A stretch of DNA of 46,519 bases from Acidobacteriota bacterium (GTDB lineage Bacteria > Acidobacteriota > Terriglobia > Bryobacterales > Bryobacteraceae): NCBI GenBank assembly GCA_025352795.1, contig JANXSF010000099.1:1-46519 (forward strand), in the 5' to 3' direction. How positions within the stretch are numbered: position 1 is the first letter of the stretch; each line of letters begins with the position of its first letter. Of this stretch, positions 35,104 through 43,830 are shown piece by piece. The position numbers and the translations under genes were made by a program. The notes under the pieces are model-generated. The model was not told the DNA's origin. It ran no database searches and was given only the letters and a program-made list of their open reading frames with translations.

Positions 35104-37332
35104 TCAGCGACCCACGGAACGCAGCACTCTATCGGCCAAGGCTCGCGCCGCACCAAAGCTTTCCTTGGCTGCCGCGCCATTGCCACTAGCCATCTCTCGC
35201 CGACCCTTGTCCAACATCGCCTTCATCCGGGCCATGGCCGTCAATGTATCGGCATTCAGCGTCTGGCCTTGACGTTCCAGATTGGCTCTTACTGGAGCAA
35301 TGGTCTGCTCGGCGATCTGCACGCGGGATTCGGCACCGACGTATTCATCCTGCAATTCTGGGGATACGACAGCCGGAGTCTGAACTACTGGTCGCGCAAC
35401 CGCAGCAACCGGCGCGGGCTCCGTGCGCATCACAGGTCGCTCTTGTTGTATGACTGGCGCACGAATTGCAACCTGCTTGGTAACCGTCTTGGCCACTGGA
35501 GCGGGCTCTGGTTCGGGTTCAGGCGCAACTGGAATCACCGGCGTCGTCACTGCCAATGCCGACTCTTCCAACTTGCCACCTAACTTCTCCACGCTTTCGC
35601 GCACCGTCACCAGACGTTCCCGAGCCTTGTCATCCTCTGGATACTTCGCCAAAGTCAGCGCCGCCTTCTGATAAGTAGCAACCGCCGCCTCACGATTTTC
35701 CTGCAACACTCCAAGCTGCTGGTAGGCATCGGCCACTTCCACACCCAACTGAGAATCTGCCAATGGCACACGGTCCAGATAGCGCACTGCCCGCTTCATC
35801 AACGCATCGTTCTCAATCTTCCGGGCGGCAATTGCTTTGTAATCGGTGGCGAAAGCTTTCTTCAACTTACTTACATCCTGAATGCGTTCCTCACCTGTTT
35901 TCGTTTCATCCAAGCGCTTTTCCAAATCATCGAGCAGCGCCTGCAATTGCGCCTCGTGGGCCGTCACCTCAGCTTCTCGCGCAGCCGCTTCTGCCTTCTG
36001 CAACTGCACCCGATGCCACTGCCAGCCACCAAAACCGGCTAACAGCAGGAACACCACTGCTGCAGCGATTGCTGCACGAGTCCGTCTGAAAAATCGAGCC
36101 GACCGCCGACCCACCGTTTCGCGATGCGCCGCCACCGGTTGTCCATCCAGGAAACGTTGAAGGTCAGTAGACAGATCGAACGCCGACGCGTACCGATCGC
36201 GCGGATCATACTTCAGCGTCTTCAGAACAATGCTGTCCAGTTCACCCAGCATGGCTTTGCGCAACTGGGCAGTGCTTTCGGTGGCTTTCAAATCCTCACG
36301 GATGCTGGCACTGGGCGGATGTGGGTCTTGCCGCGTAGCCATTTTGGCCATCTTTTCTTCCAGTCCGCCAAACGGGGCACGGCCTGTGAGCAAAGCATAA
36401 AGAATCACGCCCATGGAATAAATATCGGATGCTGCGTGCAGTGTGCCTCCGTTGATTTGTTCCGGACTGGCATAGTTGGGCGTCATCATGGAACCCTGCA
36501 CGCCAGTCAGGTCGGCATTGGCAAAGGAACCCGCACCCACTAATTTGGCAATGCCGAAATCCAGCAGTTTCACAATGCCATCGGACGAAACCAGAATGTT
36601 GCTGGGCTTCAAATCACGATGCAGAATTGAGTTCTGGTGAAGATACTGGACCGATTGGCAAACTTGCTGGAAAAGCTTAATACGAGCAGTCAACGAAAGG
36701 CGCTGATCATCGCAGTACTCATGAATGGACTTGCCTTCCACATACTCCATCACGTAAAACGGAGAACCATCCGGTGAATCGCCACCGTCCAGAATGCGAG
36801 CAATATTGGGGTGATCCAGCGCGGCCAACACTTGCCGTTCCTGTTTGAAACGCGTCACAAATTCCGGCGTCACGTTTTCGCGAAGTAGTAGTTTAATGGC
36901 TACGTTCTTACGAAAAGCACCATCGTCCCGCACAGCCAGGTAGACAACCCCCATGCCACCGCGATCCAACTCGCGTAGCAGTTTATATGCGCCGATGTAA
37001 GGCCCGGTGGATGGGGCAGCCGGGGGGGAAGTGGAAGGTGGGGCCAAGCTGGGTGGGGCTATTGCCGGTGCAGCTAAAAAACTATCCTGCGGGCTGGAAC
37101 GCAACATGGCCGTCAGTTCCCCGAACATTGCCTGGTCCCCTTGGCAAGCATCCCAAAGCCAGGATTCACGCTTCGATGCATCCATGCTCATGGCCTTATC
37201 AAACAGTTCGCGCACTCGTGTGAAATTGGTGAGTCCGGCGTGTGCCAGTGCTGGAACCTTGGTCCCGCACTCATCGCAAAATTGTGCGTCGGCAGGCAGC
37301 GGCTGTGCGCAGGAGGTGCAGGTTTGCGTCAT
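35104..37332 (-). CDS. Membrane Ser/Thr protein kinase with N-terminal zinc ribbon
   Basis: 742 residues. A zinc ribbon at the N-terminus (C5, C8, C19, C22) and a linker of about 80 residues precede a PknB-type kinase (about 115-400): glycine loop ELDRGGMGVVYLA (first Gly replaced by Asp), VAIKLL lysine, HRDLKPSNILV catalytic loop, DFGIAKL, and TPNYASPEQ. One membrane helix (AAIAAAVVFLLLAGFGGWQW, about 420-440) leads outside to a coiled coil, a TPR-like region, a Pro/Val-rich segment and a final ~75-residue helical module. That module is also found at the end of two other proteins of this operon. It phosphorylates proteins on Ser/Thr in response to an envelope signal. The ATG overlaps the stop of the WG-repeat gene by four bases. 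Confidence 0.93.
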   Translation of the reverse strand: MTQTCTSCAQPLPADAQFCDECGTKVPALAHAGLTNFTRVRELFDKAMSMDASKRESWLWDACQGDQAMFGELTAMLRSSPQDSFLAAPAIAPPSLAPPSTSPPAAPSTGPYIGAYKLLRELDRGGMGVVYLAVRDDGAFRKNVAIKLLLRENVTPEFVTRFKQERQVLAALDHPNIARILDGGDSPDGSPFYVMEYVEGKSIHEYCDDQRLSLTARIKLFQQVCQSVQYLHQNSILHRDLKPSNILVSSDGIVKLLDFGIAKLVGAGSFANADLTGVQGSMMTPNYASPEQINGGTLHAASDIYSMGVILYALLTGRAPFGGLEEKMAKMATRQDPHPPSASIREDLKATESTAQLRKAMLGELDSIVLKTLKYDPRDRYASAFDLSTDLQRFLDGQPVAAHRETVGRRSARFFRRTRAAIAAAVVFLLLAGFGGWQWHRVQLQKAEAAAREAEVTAHEAQLQALLDDLEKRLDETKTGEERIQDVSKLKKAFATDYKAIAARKIENDALMKRAVRYLDRVPLADSQLGVEVADAYQQLGVLQENREAAVATYQKAALTLAKYPEDDKARERLVTVRESVEKLGGKLEESALAVTTPVIPVAPEPEPEPAPVAKTVTKQVAIRAPVIQQERPVMRTEPAPVAAVARPVVQTPAVVSPELQDEYVGAESRVQIAEQTIAPVRANLERQGQTLNADTLTAMARMKAMLDKGRREMASGNGAAAKESFGAARALADRVLRSVGR

Positions 37333-39020
37333 AACTTTGCTCCAACATTGAAATCAGGACTGCGGTTGCCAGACGTGGATTCAAAGTACAGTACGATACG
37401 ATCCATCTTCTGACTTACTTCGGAAAACCTCAGATTGAGTCGGCGATTCAAAGGGAAACTGAGCTTTCGTGCCGTGGATGTCAAATCTCCAAACATGGTT
37501 TCCGGGTCGGAACCAGTTACGTGAAGGCCAGGACCAAGCACTTCGGTTTTTGCGGGACGTTGAGTGGAAAATAAGGAATAACCCATGGTGTGCAGGCCTT
37601 TGTCAAACTCAGCTGGCACAATCATGGAACCGCTTGAATCCATCAATCCCCACTTTGACTGCGTGGTCATTACGATGAACTGTCCCTTGGCCGCCTCTCC
37701 GGCGTAAGATAGTGGAATTTTATTCACGGCGTTTCCGGCTTTGTCGATGATGCTCATTTCCCGACCTTTGGTCACAATCGCTCGGCCAGATGCAAAGCGG
37801 CTAACACTTCGATACTGCTGCGGGATCACCATGGTTCCAGAGGAATTTACGTATCCGACCAAATTCTTTTCACGTACTGCCGCTAACCCGTCGAAAAAGT
37901 CTCCGGCAGATTTATATTGCAGTGGAACCACAACACGGCCTGATTTATCAATCAATCCCACCTTGTTGTCTTTCCACACCTGAGCCCGCCCATTGTGAAA
38001 TGGGTTCACCTGGTTCCAGTCTCCAGTGATGACCATTTTGCCGCCAGCATTGATGAATTGAAGGCGCGAAGTTGACCCTGGTTCCTTGGAAATGGCTAGC
38101 CCTTCGTGGAACTCGGCACAAATTTCAAGCGTCATGGGGATCTTCAGATTTTGCAGTCGATCTATGTATCCGCAAAGCCCGTCATTCCCGTCAATGGAAC
38201 GCACCGGTGCCAGCCCATCGCGGAATCGTCCAATTTGCTTGAATTTGGGCGATTTGACAATGCCACCGAACTGATCCACGTTCAACGTCTCCTGCTTTTC
38301 ATTCAAAAACTGTTGGTAGTTTCGGGCAAACGGTTGTTTCAAACCAGCCAGACTGATAACTCCGCCATTCGGTCCATCGGTGTTGATATTTGGGAGACCA
38401 AAAAACAGATTAAAAGCGCTGCCGCCAGAATCGCTTCCAGCAGTCCACTCCCGTTCTGCGAATGAGAAAACCACTTTTGCTTCGGAATTCACAAAGCTGA
38501 AGTGCGCCTTCCCGTCGGCACCGGTATGAGGCACAAAGATGATCTCATCGTCATCTTCAGTCGGTTCACTACCGCCATCCCCTCCACCTATGCCTCGCAT
38601 AAAGAGCAGCGCCCCTCCACCCAACACGCCAATCAGAATGGTAGGGACAAGAGCGCGCATCCACCAACTTGTTTGTGGCTTGGCCGTGGGCGCGTCCATC
38701 GTTGGCGGGGCAAAGGAAGGTGGAGCAGAAGCAGTTGGAGGTGCCAAGCACGGCAATGCTATCGTCGCATCGGGCGGTGGCGCGGATGGTCGGAACGCGG
38801 GTCGCTGCGGTGGGACAAAGCTTGGCAGTGCAATCGTCGCATCGGTCATGGGCACAGCAACCCTTTCCAGAGGCACCGTGACCGCTTCCAAATTCACAGT
38901 CTGTTCAGCGTCCGATTGCAGAACCAAAACCTTAGGTGCGGGCTGACCGTTCCTGGCACCGCATCCCAAGCAGAATTTCGCCGACGCCGAATTATCTTTC
39001 CCACATGTTGGACAGGTCAT
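37329..39020 (-). CDS. Zinc-ribbon, membrane-anchored WG-repeat protein
   Basis: 563 residues. The N-terminus has a zinc ribbon (CPTCGKDNSASAKFCLGCG) like that of the kinase next to it, then a Pro-rich cytoplasmic stretch in which DATIALP occurs twice, then one membrane helix (ALVPTILIGVLGGGALLFM, about 128-147). The rest holds at least five WG-type repeats (GYIDRLQNLKIPM, VGLIDKSGRVVVPLQYKSAG, LVGYVNSSGTMVIPQQY, MSIIDKAGNAV, WGLMDSSGSMIVPAEF). WG repeats form surface-exposed beta units of unknown ligand. The overlap with the kinase start (ATGA) suggests equal production; the paired threonines are candidate kinase targets. Function unknown. Confidence 0.85.
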   Translation of the reverse strand: MTCPTCGKDNSASAKFCLGCGARNGQPAPKVLVLQSDAEQTVNLEAVTVPLERVAVPMTDATIALPSFVPPQRPAFRPSAPPPDATIALPCLAPPTASAPPSFAPPTMDAPTAKPQTSWWMRALVPTILIGVLGGGALLFMRGIGGGDGGSEPTEDDDEIIFVPHTGADGKAHFSFVNSEAKVVFSFAEREWTAGSDSGGSAFNLFFGLPNINTDGPNGGVISLAGLKQPFARNYQQFLNEKQETLNVDQFGGIVKSPKFKQIGRFRDGLAPVRSIDGNDGLCGYIDRLQNLKIPMTLEICAEFHEGLAISKEPGSTSRLQFINAGGKMVITGDWNQVNPFHNGRAQVWKDNKVGLIDKSGRVVVPLQYKSAGDFFDGLAAVREKNLVGYVNSSGTMVIPQQYRSVSRFASGRAIVTKGREMSIIDKAGNAVNKIPLSYAGEAAKGQFIVMTTQSKWGLMDSSGSMIVPAEFDKGLHTMGYSLFSTQRPAKTEVLGPGLHVTGSDPETMFGDLTSTARKLSFPLNRRLNLRFSEVSQKMDRIVLYFESTSGNRSPDFNVGAKL

Positions 39021-39029
39021 GGCGTTTCT

Positions 39030-39881
39030 CTATTGGCCGTTGGCTGCCACAATGCGATTGGCTTCATATTCAGCCCAGTCAGCAAAGCTTTTGGCTTCCA
39101 CCCAGTCGCGCCGATCCAGACTCTTCACAGCTCCATCCAAATAACCTTCCATCTTGCCCAGCGATTCAGCGGATTCTCCGTTCAGTGCTCCACGAGCACG
39201 TTGATTCTCCGCCGTCTGCCGCGCCGCGACGACGCATTTTTGAGCCGATGCCACTTGTCCACGAATCTGCTGTTCAGCGAAATCCACAGAAGGCGGTGCG
39301 CTCGGCGGAGGTGCTGGTGGGTTCCACGCTGGTTGCGCTGCAGCAGGAGCCGCAAAGCCTGGCATAGGTTGCGGTACGGACACAGCAGCGGATAATTTCC
39401 CGAACATGATTTCCGTAAATAGATCCATATGCCGTGTGGCGATGATGACGATCAGTGCCACCGGTATCAACACAACGGCCAGGAACACCCAGTTATAGAT
39501 TTCCATTTGTGCCGGTGCCAAAGAGGCACACAGCAATTCATAACCGGAATATGCAAGTGTGGCCACTAGTGCGCATCCGGCCAGCACCACAATGTTGGCC
39601 AGTTCTATCCACCGTGGCCGCAACAATTTCATATGCTGGCTGCAGCCCAACACAAAGCGGATGATCAGGAAGTAGATTACCGAATCAAGCGCGGCCTTAA
39701 TCAATATCAAAGGGGTTACGTTCAATTCAGAAATGGGTGCGGCGTGCTTAATCATAGGCAGTGACGCAAGTACCAGCCTTAAGAAAAACAAGCCGAAGAT
39801 GGGGATGATGGTAGACAGAAACAGACGTGAGACCGCTGGGCCTAGACCGTCAGAAGATTGTTGGGAAGCATTGGGATTCAT
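39030..39881 (-). CDS. Multi-span membrane protein with shared helical tail
   Basis: 283 residues; AAAAGGAAA precedes ATG 39881. Four membrane segments are visible (LFLSTIIPIFGLFFLRLVLA, LILIKAALDSVIYFLIIRFV, LANIVVLAGCALVATLAYSG, VFLAVVLIPVALIVIIA). A Pro/Ala linker (about 172-200) leads to a helical tail (about 203-283) ending KSLDRRDWVEAKSFADWAEY. The tail resembles the C-termini of the kinase and of the next upstream gene product. No enzyme motif is seen. It may be a membrane partner or sensor of the kinase module. Confidence 0.7.
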   Translation of the reverse strand: MNPNASQQSSDGLGPAVSRLFLSTIIPIFGLFFLRLVLASLPMIKHAAPISELNVTPLILIKAALDSVIYFLIIRFVLGCSQHMKLLRPRWIELANIVVLAGCALVATLAYSGYELLCASLAPAQMEIYNWVFLAVVLIPVALIVIIATRHMDLFTEIMFGKLSAAVSVPQPMPGFAAPAAAQPAWNPPAPPPSAPPSVDFAEQQIRGQVASAQKCVVAARQTAENQRARGALNGESAESLGKMEGYLDGAVKSLDRRDWVEAKSFADWAEYEANRIVAANGQ

Positions 39882-39910
39882 AGTAATTTCCTTTTCTATA
39901 AGTGACAGCG

Positions 39911-40615
39911 TTAACGGCCCAGAGTTTTAAGCACTTTTCCTGTTTCGTATTCAGCACGATCTAAATTGGTGCGTGCTTCCGCCCATTGATGCGTGCTGAG
40001 AGCAACAGCAGCCAGGTCGAAATAGACGGGCAGACGGGTCAGCGAAGTAGCCGTGGCCGTGTTTAACGACATGCCTCGCATTTCCAAGTTGCGCTGAATA
40101 CCTTCCGCCAATTGAGCCGCAACCACCGCTTGCGATGCTGCCAAATCGTAGCGAGTGCGCAGATCGCCAGCCGCTTCCTTCTCTGCTTCAGGCACGTTTT
40201 CTATTTGAGGAATCCGAGGAGCAAAACGCGAAGCCGAGGCGGGACTAGTTCCGCTCGCAAGTGCCGTGTCTGACGGCGGTGATTGATTATCGCCATAGCC
40301 CCATTGCAACGCGGCAACGGAGCGAAACGCCCTGGACAATGCGAAACGCATTTGCGGATCGCTACTCATGGCATGAACCGCTGCCAAATATGAAACCGTT
40401 CGACGCACAAGATCTCGGTTCGCCTGCCAATTTTCAGGAGTCGCCGAACCAAATACCGGACCCGCCATCCGTAAGTTTTCTTCCACCCGTTCTATGTCCC
40501 GCACCGTGACCCCAGCCGCCGGGCGTTGCGGCAAACTTTGCAAGGATCGACGCCACGCTGGCGTTTGTGCTTCTAAAGCAACAGTCAACAATAAGGCCAG
40601 TAGTAGCTTTTTCAT
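39911..40615 (-). CDS. Secreted helical protein with shared C-terminal module
   Basis: 234 residues with a signal peptide (MKKLLLALLLTVALEAQ). The mature protein is mostly helical; its last 75 residues (GIQRNLEMRGMSLNTATATS, VALSTHQWAEARTNLDRAEY, ETGKVLKTLGR) match the ends of the kinase and of the 283-residue membrane protein. The ATG overlaps the stop of the CsgG-like gene by four bases. No known family was recognised; the module looks TPR-like and may mediate contact between periplasmic parts of the system. Confidence 0.7.
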   Translation of the reverse strand: MKKLLLALLLTVALEAQTPAWRRSLQSLPQRPAAGVTVRDIERVEENLRMAGPVFGSATPENWQANRDLVRRTVSYLAAVHAMSSDPQMRFALSRAFRSVAALQWGYGDNQSPPSDTALASGTSPASASRFAPRIPQIENVPEAEKEAAGDLRTRYDLAASQAVVAAQLAEGIQRNLEMRGMSLNTATATSLTRLPVYFDLAAVALSTHQWAEARTNLDRAEYETGKVLKTLGR

Positions 40616-41600
40616 GGCCGCACCACATCTCCCAGAACCGCTGCCGCAGCTCCGCTGTAACTACCCGTTGCAATGCGTTCACGCACGCTGGTAATGGTGA
40701 TGCGCCCAATGGCAGTGGTCTGCACGTCCAACACTTCGCCGGTGGAAGGGTCTTTGATTTCCTTGCCCTTGTGATAGACGGTGAAAGTCTGGCCCACCTG
40801 CAATCCCGCTGCCGACCCGGCGTTAATGGTAATGGTATGTCCACTCACATCGGCCACACGGGCATCAAGATCTGCCGTGCGGTCTGTGGCACCACCCGTT
40901 ACAGCACCGGTGCGAATCTGATCGGCCAATTGGTTGACCGCATCCATGGTCGCTTCACCGATGATGGTTTCACCAAAGTTGGAACTGGTCATGTTGACCG
41001 CGCCGCCAACCAGTGCGCCGCCTGCCAACAATGCGGCTCCAAATCCCTTGCTGGTGCGTTTCGATTCGCCACGTGCTTCCCCGGTGGCTACCGTTTCGCT
41101 GGTTTCCACATCGACAATGCGATAGTTCAGCACCACCACGGCTTTGTTTTCGCTTTTATATCCACCCACCACCGCACCGGCACCAATGACGCCACCACCG
41201 CACCGGCACCAATGACGCCGCCGCCGATGATGCCACTCTTGCGACGGTCATCCCTTCCAAAAACTAAGATGTCGCCAAACAGCGTAAGATCCGCACCACG
41301 AATCTGGCCCACACGGGCGCCGCTTCCACGCTTCACCCGGTTACTGGCGTTGAAATCCTGCTCTTTCAAAACCTGTTCTACTTTGCGCCGTTCCACAACG
41401 GTGAACCGACCGTCCTGGGTAATGCGTTTCGTCAACATGGCGTTAATGCCTTGTCCAATATTTTGTTGTGTGCCGAAGATGGCCTGTACAGCGGTCATTA
41501 CGGCGGAATAATCGAAGTTCTCCACAGAAAGAGCCTTCTTCGGTTGGGCCGAAGCGGTGCAAGTTGCGGCCAATAATAAAATGAATAATCGTTTGGTCAT
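40612..41600 (-). pseudogene. CsgG-like protein, split by a 26-bp tandem duplication
   Basis: From ATG 41600 (AAGGAA) a signal peptide (MTKRLFILLLAATCTASAQ) is followed by the CsgG-like core: FGTQQNIGQGINAMLTKRIT, FTVVERRKVEQVLKEQDF, GQIRGADLTLFGDILVFGRD. Then the frame breaks. A second frame resumes VGGYKSENKAVVVLNYRIVD, VETSETVATGEARGES and runs to 40612. A 26-bp tandem duplication (41166-41219) lies at the break; removing one copy restores a 320-residue protein homologous throughout to the neighbouring CsgG-like gene. CsgG-like proteins form outer-membrane export pores or periplasmic scaffolds. As written, only a truncated protein would form unless the repeat contracts. Confidence 0.85.
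41166..41219. repeat. 26-bp tandem duplication breaking the CsgG-like gene
   Basis: Bases 41166-41193 are repeated identically at 41192-41219 (period 26, GC-rich, including CACCGGCACCAATGACGCC). Twenty-six is not a multiple of three, and deleting one unit joins the two halves of the gene in frame. A short exact tandem repeat is prone to slip, so copy number may vary between cells. Confidence 0.95.
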
Positions 41601-41631
41601 GGTTGTTTCCTTGGTTGTGCTTGCAGCCTGA

Positions 41632-43002
41632 TCACATGCGCTTGCGTGCAATGAAGTCTTTGCCCGCTTGAATTGCCGAACCCGAATAAGTACCGCTAGA
41701 TGTTTTGGGCCTTGCGCCACTGATGGTCATTTCCCCAACTTTGCTGGTGATGCGGTCCAACACTTCTTTGGTCACCGGATCCTTCACTTCGCGATCAACA
41801 TGCAGGATGTCGAACAGTTCACCAACATTCACCCCATCGTCGGCACCAGCGGTGATGGTCAGACTGTTACCCGCCACATCGGCGACAAAAGCTTCCACTT
41901 CACGAACGTGCTTCTTCATGTCCTGCGCTTGCTTGGTAAGAATGTCGGCCAACTTGTTCACACAATCTTGTGTAGCTTCCCCGATGATGGTTTCAGCAAA
42001 GTTGGTGCTGGACATGTCCACTGCCGCCGCCACTCCACCATTGCCCAGTGACCCGATCATTGCCCCCCAATTGGTGCTCTTGCGCAGAGATTCACCACGA
42101 GCCTCGCCCGTGGCGATCACCTCCGTGGTTTCTGCATCGATCAGGCGATAGGTGATAGAGACTACTGCTTTCTCCTCTTTCTTTGAAGCCGCCACTGCTC
42201 CGCACAATTTACAAAACCCTGCCATAGCGGCAACTGCTCCGGACTTTTTCTTGTCATCGCGACCAAAAATAATGATGTCGCCAGCCAGAATCACATCCGC
42301 CCCGCTGATGCGCCCAATGCGTGCACCGCTGCCTTGCTTGGCACGATTCCCCGCTGTAAAATCCTGTTCGGCCATCACCTGTCCAACCTTGGCCCGATCC
42401 ACAATGACTAACTTGTTCGCTTGATGGAGTCGCGTGGTAAGCATGGCTTGAATGCCCTTGCCAATGTTCTGTTGAGTGCCGAAAACAGCCTGAACCGCCG
42501 TCATCACTGCTGAAAAATCAAACGCATCGACAACTACGCGTTTCTTTTGCGCAGCCGTCGGAGGTCCCGATGGCAGGCTCACCGCCACGATTGATGCAGG
42601 TGCCGTATTTACAGGTGCCGGTACAGGTGCCGGTGCCGATTCCACAACTGGCGCAGGCGCGACGGTCGTTGTAACTGCCACCACTGGTGCTGGAGCGACG
42701 CCTGGGTCCATCATGGTGTTCATGATATTTTCCGAAACGCCCGCAGACTTCAGCTTCATCACGTCCGCAGTGGTCAGTTCAATGGCTTTGTTGGTTTTTT
42801 GCAAAGTTTTTACAATAAACCCTTCCGTCATGCCTCCCTTGAAAAGCTGAATCACTTCGTCCACACGGGAAGGCTTGGCCACAGCTTTCACCGCGACGGG
42901 CTTCGCTGGCACGGGTTTCACAGGCGCAGGTGCTGGCGTCTGGGCCATTCCAAACACCACGCTGGCTAAGCATAAAAACGTCTTCAACATTTGGGTTCTC
43001 AT
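41632..43002 (-). CDS. CsgG-like protein with N-terminal Ala/Pro/Val region
   Basis: 456 residues from ATG 43002 (GGAGAG upstream; other in-frame ATGs at 43095, 43038, 43014 and 42990). The signal peptide is MRTQMLKTFLCLASVVFGMA. A Pro/Ala/Lys stretch leads to a small helical domain (VIQLFKGGMTEGFIVKTLQK, VMKLKSAGVSENIMNTMMD), another low-complexity linker, then a CsgG-like domain (FGTQQNIGKGIQAMLTTRLH, LVIVDRAKVGQVMAEQDF, GRISGADVILAGDIIIFGRD) and a C-terminal beta domain (VADVAGNSLTITAGADDGVN). It pairs with the adjacent shorter paralogue, as if forming a hetero-oligomer. First gene after the sigma factor (43-nt gap). Confidence 0.85.
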   Translation of the reverse strand: MRTQMLKTFLCLASVVFGMAQTPAPAPVKPVPAKPVAVKAVAKPSRVDEVIQLFKGGMTEGFIVKTLQKTNKAIELTTADVMKLKSAGVSENIMNTMMDPGVAPAPVVAVTTTVAPAPVVESAPAPVPAPVNTAPASIVAVSLPSGPPTAAQKKRVVVDAFDFSAVMTAVQAVFGTQQNIGKGIQAMLTTRLHQANKLVIVDRAKVGQVMAEQDFTAGNRAKQGSGARIGRISGADVILAGDIIIFGRDDKKKSGAVAAMAGFCKLCGAVAASKKEEKAVVSITYRLIDAETTEVIATGEARGESLRKSTNWGAMIGSLGNGGVAAAVDMSSTNFAETIIGEATQDCVNKLADILTKQAQDMKKHVREVEAFVADVAGNSLTITAGADDGVNVGELFDILHVDREVKDPVTKEVLDRITSKVGEMTISGARPKTSSGTYSGSAIQAGKDFIARKRM

Positions 43003-43045
43003 TCGTCTCTCCATTGGGAACAGCGTAGAATTCTGCATGGGTTGC

Positions 43046-43633
43046 TCAATTTCCTTTTGGACCGGGCAATCGTTGCCTGAGCCAGGCGCGGGCAAACTCC
43101 CATTCGCGTCGAAATTTGGCGATATTAATGCCCATCACCAAGGCCGCCTCTTTGTCCGTCAGTCCGCCAAAAAACTTCAATTCCACGACCTTCGCCGCCG
43201 ACGGATCCTTTGTGGCCAACAGGTTCAGCAATTCGTCCAGAGCTTCAAAATCCGTTTCCGGGCTAACCGCCAGCGGACCTGCATCTTCCAGGGAAATTCG
43301 CAGACTGCCTCTTTTAGCGGCTCGTTTCTGACGGGCATGATCAATTAGGACCAGGCGCATTTGTTTAGCCGCGACACCCAGAAAATGCGCGCGACTTTGC
43401 CAATCCACCGGTGCCGATTGCCAAGCCGTTCCAGCGGGCTTAAACATTTTGAGAAATGCTTCGTTCACTACCGCAGTGGGCTGCAAAGTATGGTCCACCC
43501 GTTCAGAAGCCATGTGTCGCCGAGCCAGTCGCCTTAGGTCGGTATAGACAGCGTCCAATAATTGACCCGCAGCAAAGTCATTGCCATCGCGGGCAGCATG
43601 CAGCAATTGGGTAATATTTTCAACTTCGGACAT
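43046..43633 (-). CDS. ECF sigma factor (TIGR02999-type)
   Basis: 195 residues. Region 2 includes LLDAVYTDLRRLARRHMASE and LQPTAVVNEAFLKMF; RAHFLGVAAKQMRLVLIDHA follows; region 4 is KVVELKFFGGLTDKEAALVM with the -35 recognition helix. This subfamily is abundant in Acidobacteriota and Planctomycetes and often sits next to Ser/Thr kinase genes, as here. It heads the minus-strand operon and is the obvious candidate for its control. No anti-sigma gene is next to it; kinase control of such sigma factors is suggested in the literature for related ECF groups, but is inference here. Confidence 0.93.
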   Translation of the reverse strand: MSEVENITQLLHAARDGNDFAAGQLLDAVYTDLRRLARRHMASERVDHTLQPTAVVNEAFLKMFKPAGTAWQSAPVDWQSRAHFLGVAAKQMRLVLIDHARQKRAAKRGSLRISLEDAGPLAVSPETDFEALDELLNLLATKDPSAAKVVELKFFGGLTDKEAALVMGINIAKFRREWEFARAWLRQRLPGPKGN

Positions 43634-43644
43634 AGTTAGGGCGA

Positions 43645-43659
43645 CGCTGTTTTTCAGCG
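43645..43659 (-). promoter_or_regulatory. Small hairpin in the sigma-factor leader
   Basis: CGCTG (43645-43649) and CAGCG (43655-43659) pair around a five-base loop about 12 nt before the sigma-factor ATG at 43633. It could modulate translation initiation; a five-pair stem may also be chance. Confidence 0.3.
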
Positions 43660-43708
43660 AGTTCCGCTACTAGGGGTTGCGCAAGAGGAGATTAAAAATG
43701 CTAAGAAA

Positions 43709-43783
43709 GCTAATACTTGTGTAAGAAAGAATAAAATATATGTCAAAACGAATCTTATTTACCCACACTTGCGAAGTATTAGC
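43709..43783. repeat. 10-bp inverted repeat in the intergenic region above the sigma gene
   Basis: GCTAATACTT (43709-43718) and AAGTATTAGC (43774-43783) are perfect complements 55 bases apart in an A/T-rich stretch between the NHL-protein gene and the sigma-factor gene (43634-43830, no other gene). Partial pairing continues inward (GTGTAA with TTAC). It could be a looped operator, a long terminator-like structure for the upstream NHL gene, or a remnant of a small element. Confidence 0.5.
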
Positions 43784-43830
43784 CGCATAAGGGGGTAATA
43801 TTGAAAGGTTCCACCGCAGCAGGGGCGAGC

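Noticed and set aside
38502-39395. 297-codon plus-strand frame
   Set aside because: It lies antisense to the WG-repeat and membrane protein genes, which have signal, zinc-ribbon and membrane features; the frame is Arg/Trp/His-rich noise.
42560-42700. Repetitive GGTGC/GGCGC sequence resembling a short tandem array
   Set aside because: It encodes the Ala/Pro/Val linker of the CsgG-like protein; the repeats are irregular and not CRISPR-like.
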